From assembly GCF_001887775.1 (NCBI RefSeq), contig NZ_CP015519.1, positions 868,001 to 932,000 of the forward strand: DNA of 64,000 bases. Direction: 5' to 3'. The stretch comes from Syntrophotalea acetylenivorans. GTDB lineage: Bacteria > Desulfobacterota > Desulfuromonadia > Desulfuromonadales > Syntrophotaleaceae. Of this stretch, positions 1 to 9,754 are shown piece after piece. Below the pieces are notes generated by a model that made no database searches, was not told where the DNA came from, and saw only the letters and a program-made list of their open reading frames with translations. Each line of letters begins with the position of its first letter. The stretch's first letter is position 1. The position numbers were made by a program, and so were the translations under genes.

Positions 1-1656
1 TTGAAAATCGTTTGTGCTGCGCTCAATGATCGACCTTATATCAGCCCAATCTTTTTTCAAGCGAATAAGGTGTCCGGAATCGACACGGGAAAGATCCAGA
101 AGGTCACCGACGATTTTTCCCAGAATTTCGGCCTTTTTATGAATAACGGAAAGAAACTCGGCCTGCTGCTCCTCATCAATACCTTGTTTGCTCAACAAAA
201 GCTCGGAAAAACCCATGACTGCCGTTAAAGGAGTACGCAGTTCGTGGGCCGCTGTAGCAATAAACTCCCTCTTCATCCGGTCAAGCTCTCGTTCCCGACT
301 CACATCCCGAAGCAGAGTGATGACACCAACTTCTTTGCCGCCCTTGTCCTTGACAATCGCGGGTTTTGCCTGAATCGTACGAACCTCGTCCTCATTATCA
401 CCGGGCAACTCCAGGTCCACCAGAGTTTCATCTTTGGCCCCGGATTGAACCGACACCAATTGTTTCGCTAACTGCTTGTCTTCAATCGCGGTATCGATAG
501 GCATAAAATAGACGTCTTCAAGCCGTTTACCCAGCATTATTTCGGCAGAAGCACTCATCAAAATAATACGATTCTCCATATCGGTGAAAACCAGCCCATC
601 GGCTACCGATCGGAGAATGACTTCGATCTTTGCACCGACCCGCTGGGAATCAGCCAGAGCCTTTTTAAGGGCCGCTTCGTCTCTTTTACGCTGAATGATC
701 CGCCACACATCATTCAACACCAGATACAACTGTTTTACATCTTCGTCGGTGTAATCCTGCTCCTTGTTTCCCACTCCAGCCAAAAGCACTATTTTGCCAT
801 TATCTTCAACGGGCAGATTCATATGCCGCTTCAGTGGCAAATGCCAACCTGGGAGCCCCTGTTTTAAAGAACTGGCCTTACAATCATTTGTAATTATCGG
901 TTTGCGTTGCCGTATTGCCTCGCCCCACAACCCCGTCTCAGACACCTTATAAGCTTGGGGGTAATCCGTGACCGAGCATTGCTCGATTGCCGACTTTGAC
1001 CAGGCGTGAAAAGTGATTTCCGACTCGTCATTATTAACAAAACAGAGGTAGCCAATTTGGCTGTCGGTAAGTCGCACGCATGCTTCAAGAGCATAGTCCA
1101 AAATATACTTCTCAGACTCATTAATCATTTGGCTAAGATTATACAAGGCCTGAAACCTGATTTCATCGAGCTCAAGGGTTCGCTGAGCCCTTTTTTGCTC
1201 ACTGACATCGATGAAACTCTTTAAAAGCAGTGGCCTGCCAGCATGGTTAACAGGAGTCACGGTCTTATGAACGGGAATCGTCGTGCCGTCACTCTTAAGC
1301 AATTGATTCTCACAAATTTCCATATCCTGAGAGAAGTTGGTGAGCGAACTACTTCCCTGTGCCTCAGCGCAAACATAGTCGTGGCAGATATGACCGATCA
1401 AATCTTCTTTGGGCCGCCCGAGCATATTAGTAGCATAGGCGTTGACATCGACAATCCGATTCGTTTCCGGATCGACAAGCAGGACTCCGGCATGAAGGGA
1501 GTCCAAAACAGTATTGCCCATGGTGTCCTGGGTCCTGCGATTCTGCCCGGCAAGCCGCTGTTTAGCTTCTCTGGCTTCCAGTTCGGCAATACGTTGACGA
1601 GCGGCCGTCAGTTCAGCGATAAGGTCCTGTCTATTTTCGAAGGTTTCCCTGAGCAT
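1..1656 (-). CDS. PAS/GAF sensor histidine kinase (3' end outside window)
   Basis: Reading the minus strand from the ATG at 1656 gives 552 residues open to the window edge. A short coiled-coil (about residues 5-45) precedes a PAS domain (about 50-165), a GAF-like domain (about 180-330), a second PAS domain (about 345-455) and a HisKA dimerisation helix whose H-box AAHELRTPL puts the phospho-accepting histidine at residue 471. The ATP-binding domain must lie beyond position 1. No transmembrane segment is visible, so this is probably a cytoplasmic sensor. The in-frame stop upstream near 1745 and the absence of other start codons fix the ATG, although the ribosome site is weak. The ligand and the response regulator cannot be inferred from what is present. 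Confidence 0.9.
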   Translation of the reverse strand, partial: MLRETFENRQDLIAELTAARQRIAELEAREAKQRLAGQNRRTQDTMGNTVLDSLHAGVLLVDPETNRIVDVNAYATNMLGRPKEDLIGHICHDYVCAEAQGSSSLTNFSQDMEICENQLLKSDGTTIPVHKTVTPVNHAGRPLLLKSFIDVSEQKRAQRTLELDEIRFQALYNLSQMINESEKYILDYALEACVRLTDSQIGYLCFVNNDESEITFHAWSKSAIEQCSVTDYPQAYKVSETGLWGEAIRQRKPIITNDCKASSLKQGLPGWHLPLKRHMNLPVEDNGKIVLLAGVGNKEQDYTDEDVKQLYLVLNDVWRIIQRKRDEAALKKALADSQRVGAKIEVILRSVADGLVFTDMENRIILMSASAEIMLGKRLEDVYFMPIDTAIEDKQLAKQLVSVQSGAKDETLVDLELPGDNEDEVRTIQAKPAIVKDKGGKEVGVITLLRDVSRERELDRMKREFIATAAHELRTPLTAVMGFSELLLSKQGIDEEQQAEFLSVIHKKAEILGKIVGDLLDLSRVDSGHLIRLKKDWADIRSIIERSTNDFQ

Positions 1657-1981
1657 CGGTTTTTCCCGAAAGGTTCTGATCGAAGCAACTGCAAACGAAG
1701 CATCAAAATTGCGCGATCGAAATCCAAACTTAAATATAACGATGTTTTAACTTACGAAGATTACCAAAACATCTCCTGATTGCAAAAAGTTTTTTTTGGC
1801 AAAGAAAATACCATGCCTCAAAGAGTATGGCTGGCGTAACCTTGAAACAACGATGAAACCAGCAATCCGGCCGCAGAGACATATCCTGAAACAATCGCAA
1901 ATATGCTGGTCTTGCGGCAACTTACAGAAGAAACTTTAAGCAGGGGTTAAAGACGGGATCGGTGAAATATAGGCGAGATGC
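1657..1981. other. intergenic, nothing recognised
   Basis: This is a gap of about 325 bases between the kinase start and the DUF3024 gene. It is AT-richer than its surroundings. I see no convincing ORF, RNA fold or terminator. The kinase promoter should lie here, but no clear hexamers were found. Confidence 0.5.
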
Positions 1982-2326
1982 TTACTCCATGAAGACACCG
2001 GACTCGTTCTTTTCTACCGCCTGCAGCAATCTTTCGATATCCCGGTGAAAAGGCAGCGACGAATACGGTTGCCATTGGTTGTCGCGATCAGCCCAGAATA
2101 GTTGCCAGGACCCTGCCTCTTCGTCCTTCCGGAAACAAGCCACCCTGGTCGAGATCCATTCGCCGCTACCCTGCAGATGAGGCCGACTTTCAAAGAGGCT
2201 AACCTCGTCATGGCGAATATGATACTCAAGCCTGAGATAGTCTCGCAAATGACCAGGAACCTTTCTTTCACAATAGGCAGTAAATAATTTGTCGACTCGT
2301 TTAATTTCAAACTCGGATAAGGGCAT
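1982..2326 (-). CDS. DUF3024 family protein
   Basis: This 114-residue soluble protein matches the pattern of the DUF3024 family: an N-terminal helix, a central FESRPHLQG segment, then a basic strand region and a WQLFWADRDNQWQPY segment typical of the family's C-terminal half. No catalytic residues are known for the family, so no function is given. It is monocistronic as far as can be seen, sitting between the gltBD operon and the sensor kinase and transcribed in the same direction. The length agrees with a complete single-domain protein. The assignment rests on remembered family features rather than on a profile search. Confidence 0.8.
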   Translation of the reverse strand: MPLSEFEIKRVDKLFTAYCERKVPGHLRDYLRLEYHIRHDEVSLFESRPHLQGSGEWISTRVACFRKDEEAGSWQLFWADRDNQWQPYSSLPFHRDIERLLQAVEKNESGVFME

Positions 2327-2502
2327 GGTTCTCTCTGGTGTGTTGGGTTGTGAGAATAGATGCCGCCGGTAGTTTAGTGGATGTCCGGGTATCTTCTACA
2401 CCCGTTGACGAAGGCCAGGTTCCGGTAGCAGAATCCCTGTCTCCGCAAAGCCCTATTCTGTACCAGCATTTGCGCAATTCAATAATATTTTGCGAATGCG
2501 TC

Positions 2503-3936
2503 TTACTTGTTTGTTTCTTCCGCCGTACGGTGGGGACGTGGCGGATCAGCGAGCAGCTGGTCCATAATCGCAAGGGCCGCCCGACGACCGTCGGCGGCGG
2601 CGGTTACTGCCAGATGGGCGCCGCGCGAGCAGTCGCCTCCCGCAAAGACCTTTGGGTGGGAGGTCCGGCCGCTTCTCGGATCGATGACCATCCGCCGCCG
2701 GGCGTCAGTCTGTACCCCGGCCTGTTGCAGAAATTCGAACTCCTCCACGTCGAAGCCGAGAGCCAGAATCAACACTTCGGCCGGAATGCAGTGTTCGGTT
2801 CCGGGGACATTTTCCACCCGATGCCGTCCGTCAGCGTCGAGACCGCTGAGCCGGGTTTTGAGCACCTCCACCCCGACCAGACGGCCGTAGCGCTCATCGA
2901 CGATGATCTCGGTCGGGGCGCGGTGGAACAGGAAGGTTACCCCTTCTTCCTGGGCGTTGTGGTACTCCTTATGGCTGCCCGGCATATTGGAGGGGTCGCG
3001 CCGGTAGAGGCAGGTCACGCTTTCGGCCCCTTCCCGCAGGGAGGTCCGCAGGCAGTCCATGGCGGTATCGCCGCCGCCGATGACCACCACCTTCTTATCC
3101 CGTACGTTGAAACGCGGATGCAGGTCCTGCCCCTCCAACTGGTGCTGGACTTCGGTGAGAAATTCCATGGCCCGAAACACGTTGCCATGGTGTTCATGGG
3201 CCAGGTGCGGCAGGCGGCCGCCGGTGGCGCCGACGCCGAGAAACACCGCGTCATGGCTGTCGAGCAGGTCGGCGAAGTCGAGATCGCGGCCCACCTCCTG
3301 CTCCAGGTGCAATTGCAGCCCGGCCCTTTGTAGTATCTCGAAGCGATGCCGGACGATGGCCTTGTCGAGCTTGAAGTTAGGTATTCCCAGGGTCAGCAGG
3401 CCGCCAGGCTCGTCGGCCCGTTCGTACATGTTGACGCCGATCCCGGCCCGCAACAGGAAATGGGCACAGGACAAGCCGGCCGGTCCCGAGCCGATCACCG
3501 CTACTTTTTCCTTACGGGTGACGCCGGGAAACGGCAGTTCCAAACCGTTTGCAAACCCGAGATCAGTGATCGAGGCTTCGATTGGGCCGATGGCGATGGC
3601 GCCGTAACCGTCATTGAGAGTACAGGCGCACTCGCAGAGCACGTTGTGCGGGCAGATACGGCCAAGAATCTCCGGAAAAGGCGAACTCTCGTTGGAGAGC
3701 AAAAAGGCCCGCTCCAAATCACGGGCGGCGATGGCCGCCAGCCACTGGGGAATGTGGTTACCCAGCGGACAACCGATGGTAGCACAGAAGGGGTCGCCGC
3801 ACTGAATGCAGCGTTCGGCCTGTGGCGTCACCTGGGCCAGGTCGTAGTAGTGGTAGATCTCGTCGAAGCTGCGCAGGCGCAGTTTGACGTTCTTCTTTTC
3901 CGGGTCCTTGCGGTGGGTCTCGATAAAGTTCTGCAT
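2503..3936 (-). CDS. gltD: glutamate synthase small (beta) subunit
   Basis: GltD passes electrons from NADPH through FAD and Fe-S clusters to the large subunit, which makes two glutamates from glutamine and 2-oxoglutarate. The 477 residues begin with a cysteine-rich region (CIQCGDPFC, CPLGNHIP, CPHNVLCECAC) for two 4Fe-4S clusters. An FAD-binding VIGSGPAGLS motif follows near residue 145, and a pyridine-nucleotide VIGGGDTAMD motif near 288. The length is normal for the family. It lies downstream of gltB in the same direction, separated by 142 bases that are almost wholly filled by one copy of a dispersed fold-back repeat. An AGGA sequence precedes the ATG. A stand-alone flavin oxidoreductase of the same family is possible, but the gltB neighbour argues for GltD. 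Confidence 0.95.
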   Translation of the reverse strand: MQNFIETHRKDPEKKNVKLRLRSFDEIYHYYDLAQVTPQAERCIQCGDPFCATIGCPLGNHIPQWLAAIAARDLERAFLLSNESSPFPEILGRICPHNVLCECACTLNDGYGAIAIGPIEASITDLGFANGLELPFPGVTRKEKVAVIGSGPAGLSCAHFLLRAGIGVNMYERADEPGGLLTLGIPNFKLDKAIVRHRFEILQRAGLQLHLEQEVGRDLDFADLLDSHDAVFLGVGATGGRLPHLAHEHHGNVFRAMEFLTEVQHQLEGQDLHPRFNVRDKKVVVIGGGDTAMDCLRTSLREGAESVTCLYRRDPSNMPGSHKEYHNAQEEGVTFLFHRAPTEIIVDERYGRLVGVEVLKTRLSGLDADGRHRVENVPGTEHCIPAEVLILALGFDVEEFEFLQQAGVQTDARRRMVIDPRSGRTSHPKVFAGGDCSRGAHLAVTAAADGRRAALAIMDQLLADPPRPHRTAEETNK

Positions 3937-3961
3937 AGCTCAGATCCTGATAATAATAATT

Positions 3962-4080
3962 GAAGCGAAGAATTTTTCGTTGTGGCAAAGAACTCCAAGG
4001 GCTGCGCGGAGGCGTACATCAGTACGCCGAACAAGCAGGCCTGCGGATTTGACGCCGCCACAGAGGAAAAGGGCCGTTTT
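3962..4080 (-). repeat. dispersed fold-back element, copy A
   Basis: This is one of four about 120-bp elements in the window that share a common plan. Outer arms resemble TTTTCCGCCGTGGC and its imperfect complement, and a central hairpin GGCGTAC-loop-GTACGCC is perfect here. The element fills the gltB-gltD spacer and starts directly at the gltB stop codon. It is written on the minus strand because it would be part of the operon transcript. Confidence 0.85.
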
Positions 4081-7000
4081 AATCCCCTTCCTTGGGATTT
4101 AGCGGCGCTTTCATATCCTTGGGGGTCACCATCCAGAAGTACTCCAGCTCTTCCCGGTAGTTGTCGAGGATTCGGGCGGCCTTTGGGCTTGCGGTGCGGT
4201 TATGGTAAGAAAGTAATATCTTGCGCAAGTAAATCTTGCCCTCGCTGTCCTCGTCGACGTTGATGCGTCGAGCTTCCACCAACTCCCGATTGAGCTTGTC
4301 CATAAAAGTTTTGCCCTGGTCGTAGACGAAAGCCGCACCACCGGTCATGCCTGCCCCGAAATTGATTCCCGTCTCGCCGAGAATCACCACCGTACCGCCG
4401 GTCATGTACTCGCAAGCGTGATCTCCGGTCCCCTCCACCACCGCCAGCGCCCCCGAGTTGCGCACAGCGAAGCGCTCCCCGGCCGTGCCGGAGACGAACA
4501 GCTTGCCGCCGGTAGCGCCGTACAGGCAGGTGTTGCCAACCGCCGAGGCGCCTTCCTGGTAGATACAGGGGGTGACGATGATCCGCCCGCCATGCATGCC
4601 CTTGCCGACGTAGTCGTTGGCCACCCCCTTCAGGAAGATATTGAGACCGGTAACCAAAAAGGCCCCCAGCGACTGGCCGGCCACGCCCTGCAAGTGAAAG
4701 GTCAGGGCGTTTCGGGGCAGGCCCGCGTTGCCGTAATAATGGGCTACCTCGCCACTGATCAGGGCGCCGAAGCTGCGATTGATGTTCTGAATGGACCGCT
4801 CCACCAGCACCTCACGGCGCGGATCGCGAATCGCCGGCAGCACTTCGTCCAGCACCTCCTTTTCGAAGGTGTTCTGGTCGAAGGGCGGATTGGGCAGCCG
4901 CCGGCGGTCGGGACCTTCGAGGCGGGTCAGCAGCAAGGAAAAGTCAAAATCGGCCGCCTTGGGCTGGTCGCTCACCGCCAGCAGGTCGCTACGCCCGATA
5001 ACCTCGTCGAGGCTGCGCAGGCCCAGCGAGGCGAGGATTTCCCGCACGTCTTCGGCGACATTGCGCAGATAGGCCACGACCTTGTCCACCGTGCCGACGA
5101 AGTGTTCGCGTAGTTCATCCCGCTGCGTGGCGACCCCCACCGAGCAGGCGTTGAGATGGCAGACCCGCAACATCTTGCAGCCGAGCATTACCAGCAGGGC
5201 GGTGCCAAAGCCGAAGAATTCAGCTCCCAGCATGGCTGCCTTGACCACGTCGGCGCCGATCTTAAACCCGCCGTCGGTCTGCAGTTCCACCAGCTCCCGC
5301 AAGCCACTGGCTTTGAGGCTGTTGTGGGCTTCGCTCAGGCCTAACTCCCAAGGGTTGCCGGCGAACTTGATCGAGGTCTGCGGCGCGGCGCCGGTGCCCC
5401 CATCGCACCCGGAGACGATGACTCGGTCGGCATAGGCCTTGGCCACCCCGCAGGCGATGGTGCCGACCCCGTCGCAAGACACCAGTTTGACAGAGATGCG
5501 GGCGGAGGGATTCACCTGGCGCAGATCGAAGATCAGCTGGGCCAGGTCCTCGATAGAGTAGATGTCGTGATGGGGCGGCGGCGAGATCAAGGTCACACCA
5601 GGCACCGTATAACGCAGGGTGGCGATCAAGGGGCTGACCTTGGTGCCGGGCAGCTGGCCACCCTCTCCCGGCTTGGCCCCCTGGGCAATCTTGATCTGGA
5701 TCTCCTCGGCGCTGCGCAGGTAGGCCGGGGTGACGCCGAAGCGCCCCGAAGCGATCTGCTTGATTTTGCTGTTACGGTTAGTTCTGTAACGGACCGGATC
5801 CTCGCCCCCCTCGCCGCTGTTGGAGCAGCCGCCGAGGATGTGCAGCGCCTCGGCCAGGGCCTGATGGCATTCCGGAGAAATAGATCCCAAGGACATGGCC
5901 GCCGAATCGAAGCGGCGGGTGATCGCTTCCACCGGCTCCACTTCTTCGAGAGGGATCGGCGCATAGGGGCTGCTGAAAGCCAGGAAATCGCGAACGAAGC
6001 TGCTCTCCCTGCCGGCCATACGCTCGCGGAAGGTCAGGTAGTCCTCCCGGTCGAGACTGCGGGCGAAGCGGTGCAGGGCCAGTATCGTCTGGGAGGCGAA
6101 ATCGTGGTACTCGCCGCCCGGCTGGTGGCGGTAGAGGCTGCCCATCTCCAGGGGATAAATAGGGGCCAGGTAGTTATGCCGAAAGACCTGATTGTGCAAG
6201 GCATCGATGCGCTTCTCGATCTGTGCATAGCCGAGCCCCGGCAGATGAAGAGCGCTGCCGGGAAAACACTCGGCACCGATCTCGCGGGACAGGCCGATGA
6301 TGTCGAACAGGGCCGCGTTGCAGTAGCTGGCCACGGTGCTGATGCCCATCTTGGACATGATCTTGAGGATGCCCATGGTCATGGCCCGGTAGAGGTTACG
6401 CATCCCCAGCCGGCTTTCCCGAGGAGTTCGGCCGCTGCGCCTGCAGATCTCCAGGCCGCTGGCGTAAAGCAGCCAGGGATAGACTGCCATAGCGCCGTAG
6501 CCGAGGAGTACGCAGGCAGCATGGGGATCGCAGACCTCGCCGGTCACCGCCACGATGCTCACCCGGTGGCGCAACCTCGCCTGCAGCAAACGCTGGTTGA
6601 GGTAGCCGACGGCCAGGGCGATGGGGATGATCTTGGTTTCGGCATTGACCGTCCGGTCGTCAAGGACAATGGTTCGCACTCCGTCCTTGGCAACAGCCTG
6701 CACCACCTGCTCGCCGAGCTGGTGCAGGCTGGCTTTAAGGTCGTGTTCAAAGCCGGTGGCGAACCTGCCGACCTTGTAGCTCGGATCGTAGCGGGGGTGG
6801 TCCGGATCACCGAAGGAGAGCAGCACGTCGAAGATCTCCCGGCAGAGAATCGGCGAGATGCTCTTCAGACGATGGGCCCGCTCCGGTGTCTCCAGCAGAG
6901 GATTGCCCAATTCGCCGAAGCCGACGGTGGTCGACATCACCGCCTTTTCCCGGTAGGGATCGATGGGCGGGTTGGTCACCTGAGCGAAGCGCTGGCGGAA

Positions 7001-8500
7001 GAAGTCGCTGAAACTTCGGGGCTTAGTGGAAAAAGCGGCCATCGGCGTATCGTCGCCCATGGAGCCGGTCGGTTCCTTGCCCGCCTCCAGCATTGACTGA
7101 ACATAGATCTCCAGGATCTCGTGGGTGACGTTGAAATAGCGCTGGTGGGTGGCCAATTCGGCGCACTCGTAACCCGACAGGTCATCGAACTGGTGCTCGA
7201 TGAATTCCTGCAGGTAGCAGGTGTGATCGGTCAGCCAGGCGCCGTAAGGCTGGGAATCCATCAGGTAGCGGTCGATGTCCCCGGTGGTGAAGAACTGCCC
7301 CTGTTCCAGATCGGCGGCAATCATCTCGCCACTCTGCAACCGGCCTCGCTCGCGGATCTGCTCGGGAGGTATGTCGAGCACCCCGTACTCGCTGGTCACC
7401 AACAGCCGGTCGTCGGTGGTGATCAGGTACTTGGCCGGGCGCAGGCCGTTGCGGTCGAGGATGCAACCGACGTAGCGACCGTCGGTGAGGGTGATAGCCG
7501 CCGGGCCGTCCCAGGGCTCGTAGGCGGTAGAGATGTACTCGTAGAAAGAACGCAGGTGGGCGTCCATGTGGGCCACGTTGTGCCGCGGCGGCGGAATCAA
7601 GGCCCGCACCGCCTTAAAAAAATCCATACCGTTGGCCAGCAGGAATTCCAGCATGTTATCGAGACTGGCGCTGTCGCTGGCGTTCTCCTCCAGCAGCGGA
7701 AAAAGCCGCGCCAGTTCCTGGTCGGAAAAGACCGGACTCTTGGCGTCGTTGAACTTGTGCCGGGCATGAAACCGGTTGGCCTGCAGGGAGTTGATCTCAC
7801 CGTTGTGGGCCAGGGTGCGCATGGGCTGAGCCAGCTTCCACAGCGGCAAGGTGTTGGTGGAAAAGCGCTGATGAAACAGGACAAAGGAGCAGCGGAAATC
7901 GTGCTGGGCCAGGTCCGGATAGAGCGTGCGGATGTGGGTCGGCATCACCAGGCCCTTGTAAGCCACGGTCTTGCGGCAAAAGGAGGGGATGTAAAAGTCC
8001 TTATCGGCTCCCAGCTGGTGCTCCACCTCCTTGCGGGTCAGGTAGAGCAGCGCGTCGAAGCGTCGGGTGGCGACCAGGGCGGCCGGCACCACGAAGGCCT
8101 GGCGGATCTTCGGCAGCAGCTTAAAGGCCCGCTCGCCCAGCACCGAAGTATCCAGCGGCACCTCGCGCACGTGCAGCAGGCGCAGATCGTTCTTTTCGCA
8201 AGTTTCTTCAAAGACGCCGAGCTGCCGCTCCTCGTCATCGAGAAACAGCATCGCCACAGCGTACTGTTCGGGTAAAGAGACGCCACTTTCCGCCGCGACC
8301 CGTCGCATGAAATCGTGGGGCATGCTGCAGAGCAGCCCACTGCCGTCGCCGGTCTTGCCGTCGGCGGCGATGGCGCCGCGGTGCATCAGCCGCGCCAGGG
8401 CCCGAACAGCGTCCTCCACCAAGGTATGGCTCGGCTGGTTCTTGATGTGGGCCAGCAGGCCGAAACCGCAACCGTCGTAATACCGCTCGCCAAAATCCAT
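4079..8500 (-). CDS. gltB: glutamate synthase large (alpha) subunit
   Basis: This 1473-residue protein is the amidotransferase and synthase subunit of NADPH-dependent GOGAT, the second half of the GS/GOGAT ammonium assimilation route. The class II glutamine amidotransferase nucleophile is the cysteine at residue 11 (CGFGLLAH), which would be exposed after removal of a ten-residue propeptide as in known GltB. The central and FMN-binding synthase domains follow. The 3Fe-4S ligands appear as GCKMLRVCHLNAC near residue 1105, and the C-terminal glycine-rich GXGXG beta-helix domain is complete. The length matches bacterial GltB. The start is supported by an AGAAGG sequence just upstream. It is the first gene of a gltB-gltD operon. 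Confidence 0.97.
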   Translation of the reverse strand: MDFGERYYDGCGFGLLAHIKNQPSHTLVEDAVRALARLMHRGAIAADGKTGDGSGLLCSMPHDFMRRVAAESGVSLPEQYAVAMLFLDDEERQLGVFEETCEKNDLRLLHVREVPLDTSVLGERAFKLLPKIRQAFVVPAALVATRRFDALLYLTRKEVEHQLGADKDFYIPSFCRKTVAYKGLVMPTHIRTLYPDLAQHDFRCSFVLFHQRFSTNTLPLWKLAQPMRTLAHNGEINSLQANRFHARHKFNDAKSPVFSDQELARLFPLLEENASDSASLDNMLEFLLANGMDFFKAVRALIPPPRHNVAHMDAHLRSFYEYISTAYEPWDGPAAITLTDGRYVGCILDRNGLRPAKYLITTDDRLLVTSEYGVLDIPPEQIRERGRLQSGEMIAADLEQGQFFTTGDIDRYLMDSQPYGAWLTDHTCYLQEFIEHQFDDLSGYECAELATHQRYFNVTHEILEIYVQSMLEAGKEPTGSMGDDTPMAAFSTKPRSFSDFFRQRFAQVTNPPIDPYREKAVMSTTVGFGELGNPLLETPERAHRLKSISPILCREIFDVLLSFGDPDHPRYDPSYKVGRFATGFEHDLKASLHQLGEQVVQAVAKDGVRTIVLDDRTVNAETKIIPIALAVGYLNQRLLQARLRHRVSIVAVTGEVCDPHAACVLLGYGAMAVYPWLLYASGLEICRRSGRTPRESRLGMRNLYRAMTMGILKIMSKMGISTVASYCNAALFDIIGLSREIGAECFPGSALHLPGLGYAQIEKRIDALHNQVFRHNYLAPIYPLEMGSLYRHQPGGEYHDFASQTILALHRFARSLDREDYLTFRERMAGRESSFVRDFLAFSSPYAPIPLEEVEPVEAITRRFDSAAMSLGSISPECHQALAEALHILGGCSNSGEGGEDPVRYRTNRNSKIKQIASGRFGVTPAYLRSAEEIQIKIAQGAKPGEGGQLPGTKVSPLIATLRYTVPGVTLISPPPHHDIYSIEDLAQLIFDLRQVNPSARISVKLVSCDGVGTIACGVAKAYADRVIVSGCDGGTGAAPQTSIKFAGNPWELGLSEAHNSLKASGLRELVELQTDGGFKIGADVVKAAMLGAEFFGFGTALLVMLGCKMLRVCHLNACSVGVATQRDELREHFVGTVDKVVAYLRNVAEDVREILASLGLRSLDEVIGRSDLLAVSDQPKAADFDFSLLLTRLEGPDRRRLPNPPFDQNTFEKEVLDEVLPAIRDPRREVLVERSIQNINRSFGALISGEVAHYYGNAGLPRNALTFHLQGVAGQSLGAFLVTGLNIFLKGVANDYVGKGMHGGRIIVTPCIYQEGASAVGNTCLYGATGGKLFVSGTAGERFAVRNSGALAVVEGTGDHACEYMTGGTVVILGETGINFGAGMTGGAAFVYDQGKTFMDKLNRELVEARRINVDEDSEGKIYLRKILLSYHNRTASPKAARILDNYREELEYFWMVTPKDMKAPLNPKEGD

Positions 8501-8847
8501 TGAGACCTTCTTTCTTCAATCCGAATTACGAGCAATCCGGGTCTTGGCAGCCATCCGGGAGACTAATGCCGAAATAATATGCAGATTCCCGTGCAAAAAA
8601 ACGGAACAACACTATGAATTTATAGCATATTTTTGATGGATTACAGGTGGGGCGGCGAAGACGGCAGGCTGCCAGAGGGGCAGTTTAAGCAATAACGGCA
8701 GGAAACTTTTAACAGCTGCAACAAAATTGTTTTCAATAGCTCTTAGATTGTGTTTTGGCTATTCCATCACGCCCATTATCTTTCATCGTAAGTTTAGAAA
8801 AATGAATCTGTCCAGAATTTCTTCTCCGCACGAGACAGGCTGAGCGG
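8501..8847. other. intergenic region upstream of gltB
   Basis: This stretch of about 350 bases holds the likely gltB promoter region. A TATAAA-like hexamer is present on the minus strand near 8615, but no matching -35 element is convincing. No sigma-54 GG/GC pattern with correct spacing was found. No ORF is supported. Confidence 0.4.
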
Positions 8848-9156
8848 CTAAGACAACGGTTGTTTACCACCTTCCATATCCCAATCGGTAAGGCAGGCGG
8901 AAAAGCCATGTTCCTGAGCTCTGTAGGAGTGGACCAGGCCAATGGCGCCGTGAGCGTGGTCCTCGCGACCGACCACGGTGCCCAACTCCTTGAGTGAATG
9001 AACCTCCCATTGCTGACTTTCCAAGTAGTTGATCGCTTTTCTGGAAGCCTTTACGGAATCTTTAGCGACCACCCAAAAGTGGGCCAGAGCCTTTTTTACT
9101 TTTCTGCAATCAGGTTGTTTCCAGTGTGGTGTGACATACATGCTTATGTAATACAT
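8848..9156 (-). CDS. small conserved-looking hypothetical protein
   Basis: A 102-residue soluble protein that I do not recognise. It is rich in Trp, His and Lys at the N-terminus (HWKQPDCRKVKKALAHFW) and contains the segment GREDHAHGAIGLVHSYRAQEHG near residue 65, whose clustered histidines could bind metal, though this is speculation. The start is well supported: GGGAGG lies five bases before the ATG at 9156. There is no signal peptide or membrane segment. It is isolated between gltB and a 600-base gap, so context says nothing about function. Confidence 0.65.
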   Translation of the reverse strand: MYYISMYVTPHWKQPDCRKVKKALAHFWVVAKDSVKASRKAINYLESQQWEVHSLKELGTVVGREDHAHGAIGLVHSYRAQEHGFSACLTDWDMEGGKQPLS

Positions 9157-9754
9157 TTTCGCCTCCCAATAACCCCATTGAACATGTTTATAAGGTCTTG
9201 TGAATTGTTTTAGCCGATATCATCAATATTTCAACAGGCTAGAAAGTTAATTATATTTCACGCACTTAGGCTTAGACCAGCCTCATTATGAGGCTTGACT
9301 AGATGTCGTAAACATTAGTAAAGCGATAATTGCAACCAGGAAGATGCCCGTTATGAAATGCCGTGCTGCTAAAGGGTGCCGGCAGAGCAGTTTTGGCCTG
9401 GCGCGTCATCCTTAGAGGTAGGAGGTTGAAGGAGCGGCTAAGTTTCGCAAGAGATGTGTCGGCTTCGCTAAGGGACGACCTAAAGCACCCCTGAAATAGT
9501 TGCCATGCCATTTATGACATTTTGCCCGGATGCCTCACAGCTCCGTGAAAGCAATGCCGTGACCGACAAATTTTTGTCCTCTCGTTGGTTAAAGAAGGAA
9601 GAGAAAGTCTAAAAAGTGGGTTTTCGAGCCCGAAATTACAGAGTCCTGCCTTGGATCGGAGTTTGCAAAGGATAGAAAACATGGAGCACTACGGGTTAAC
9701 TTCCGGCGTTAAACCAGTGGGTTGAACACCCCTCTCAGATCGCAGGAGTCTGTT
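9157..9754. other. long intergenic gap with one small palindrome
   Basis: About 600 bases without a supported gene. A short inverted repeat AGCCTCATTATGAGGCTT lies at about 9280-9297 and could act as a weak terminator. Several short ORFs are present on both strands, but none has a ribosome site or family-like composition. Confidence 0.5.

Noticed and set aside
1243-1779. Plus-strand frame over the sensor kinase start
   Set aside because: The minus strand encodes PAS/GAF/HisKA domains across the same bases.
2338-3333. Long plus-strand open frame opposite gltD
   Set aside because: It is antisense to a gene with clear cofactor motifs; its composition is Gly/His/Ala-rich and has no family pattern.
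5567-7096. 509-codon plus-strand open frame opposite gltB
   Set aside because: High GC third positions of gltB create long antisense frames; there is no ribosome site or domain.
8501-8650. Sigma-54 promoter for gltB
   Set aside because: GG and GC blocks exist but the spacing is wrong by several bases.
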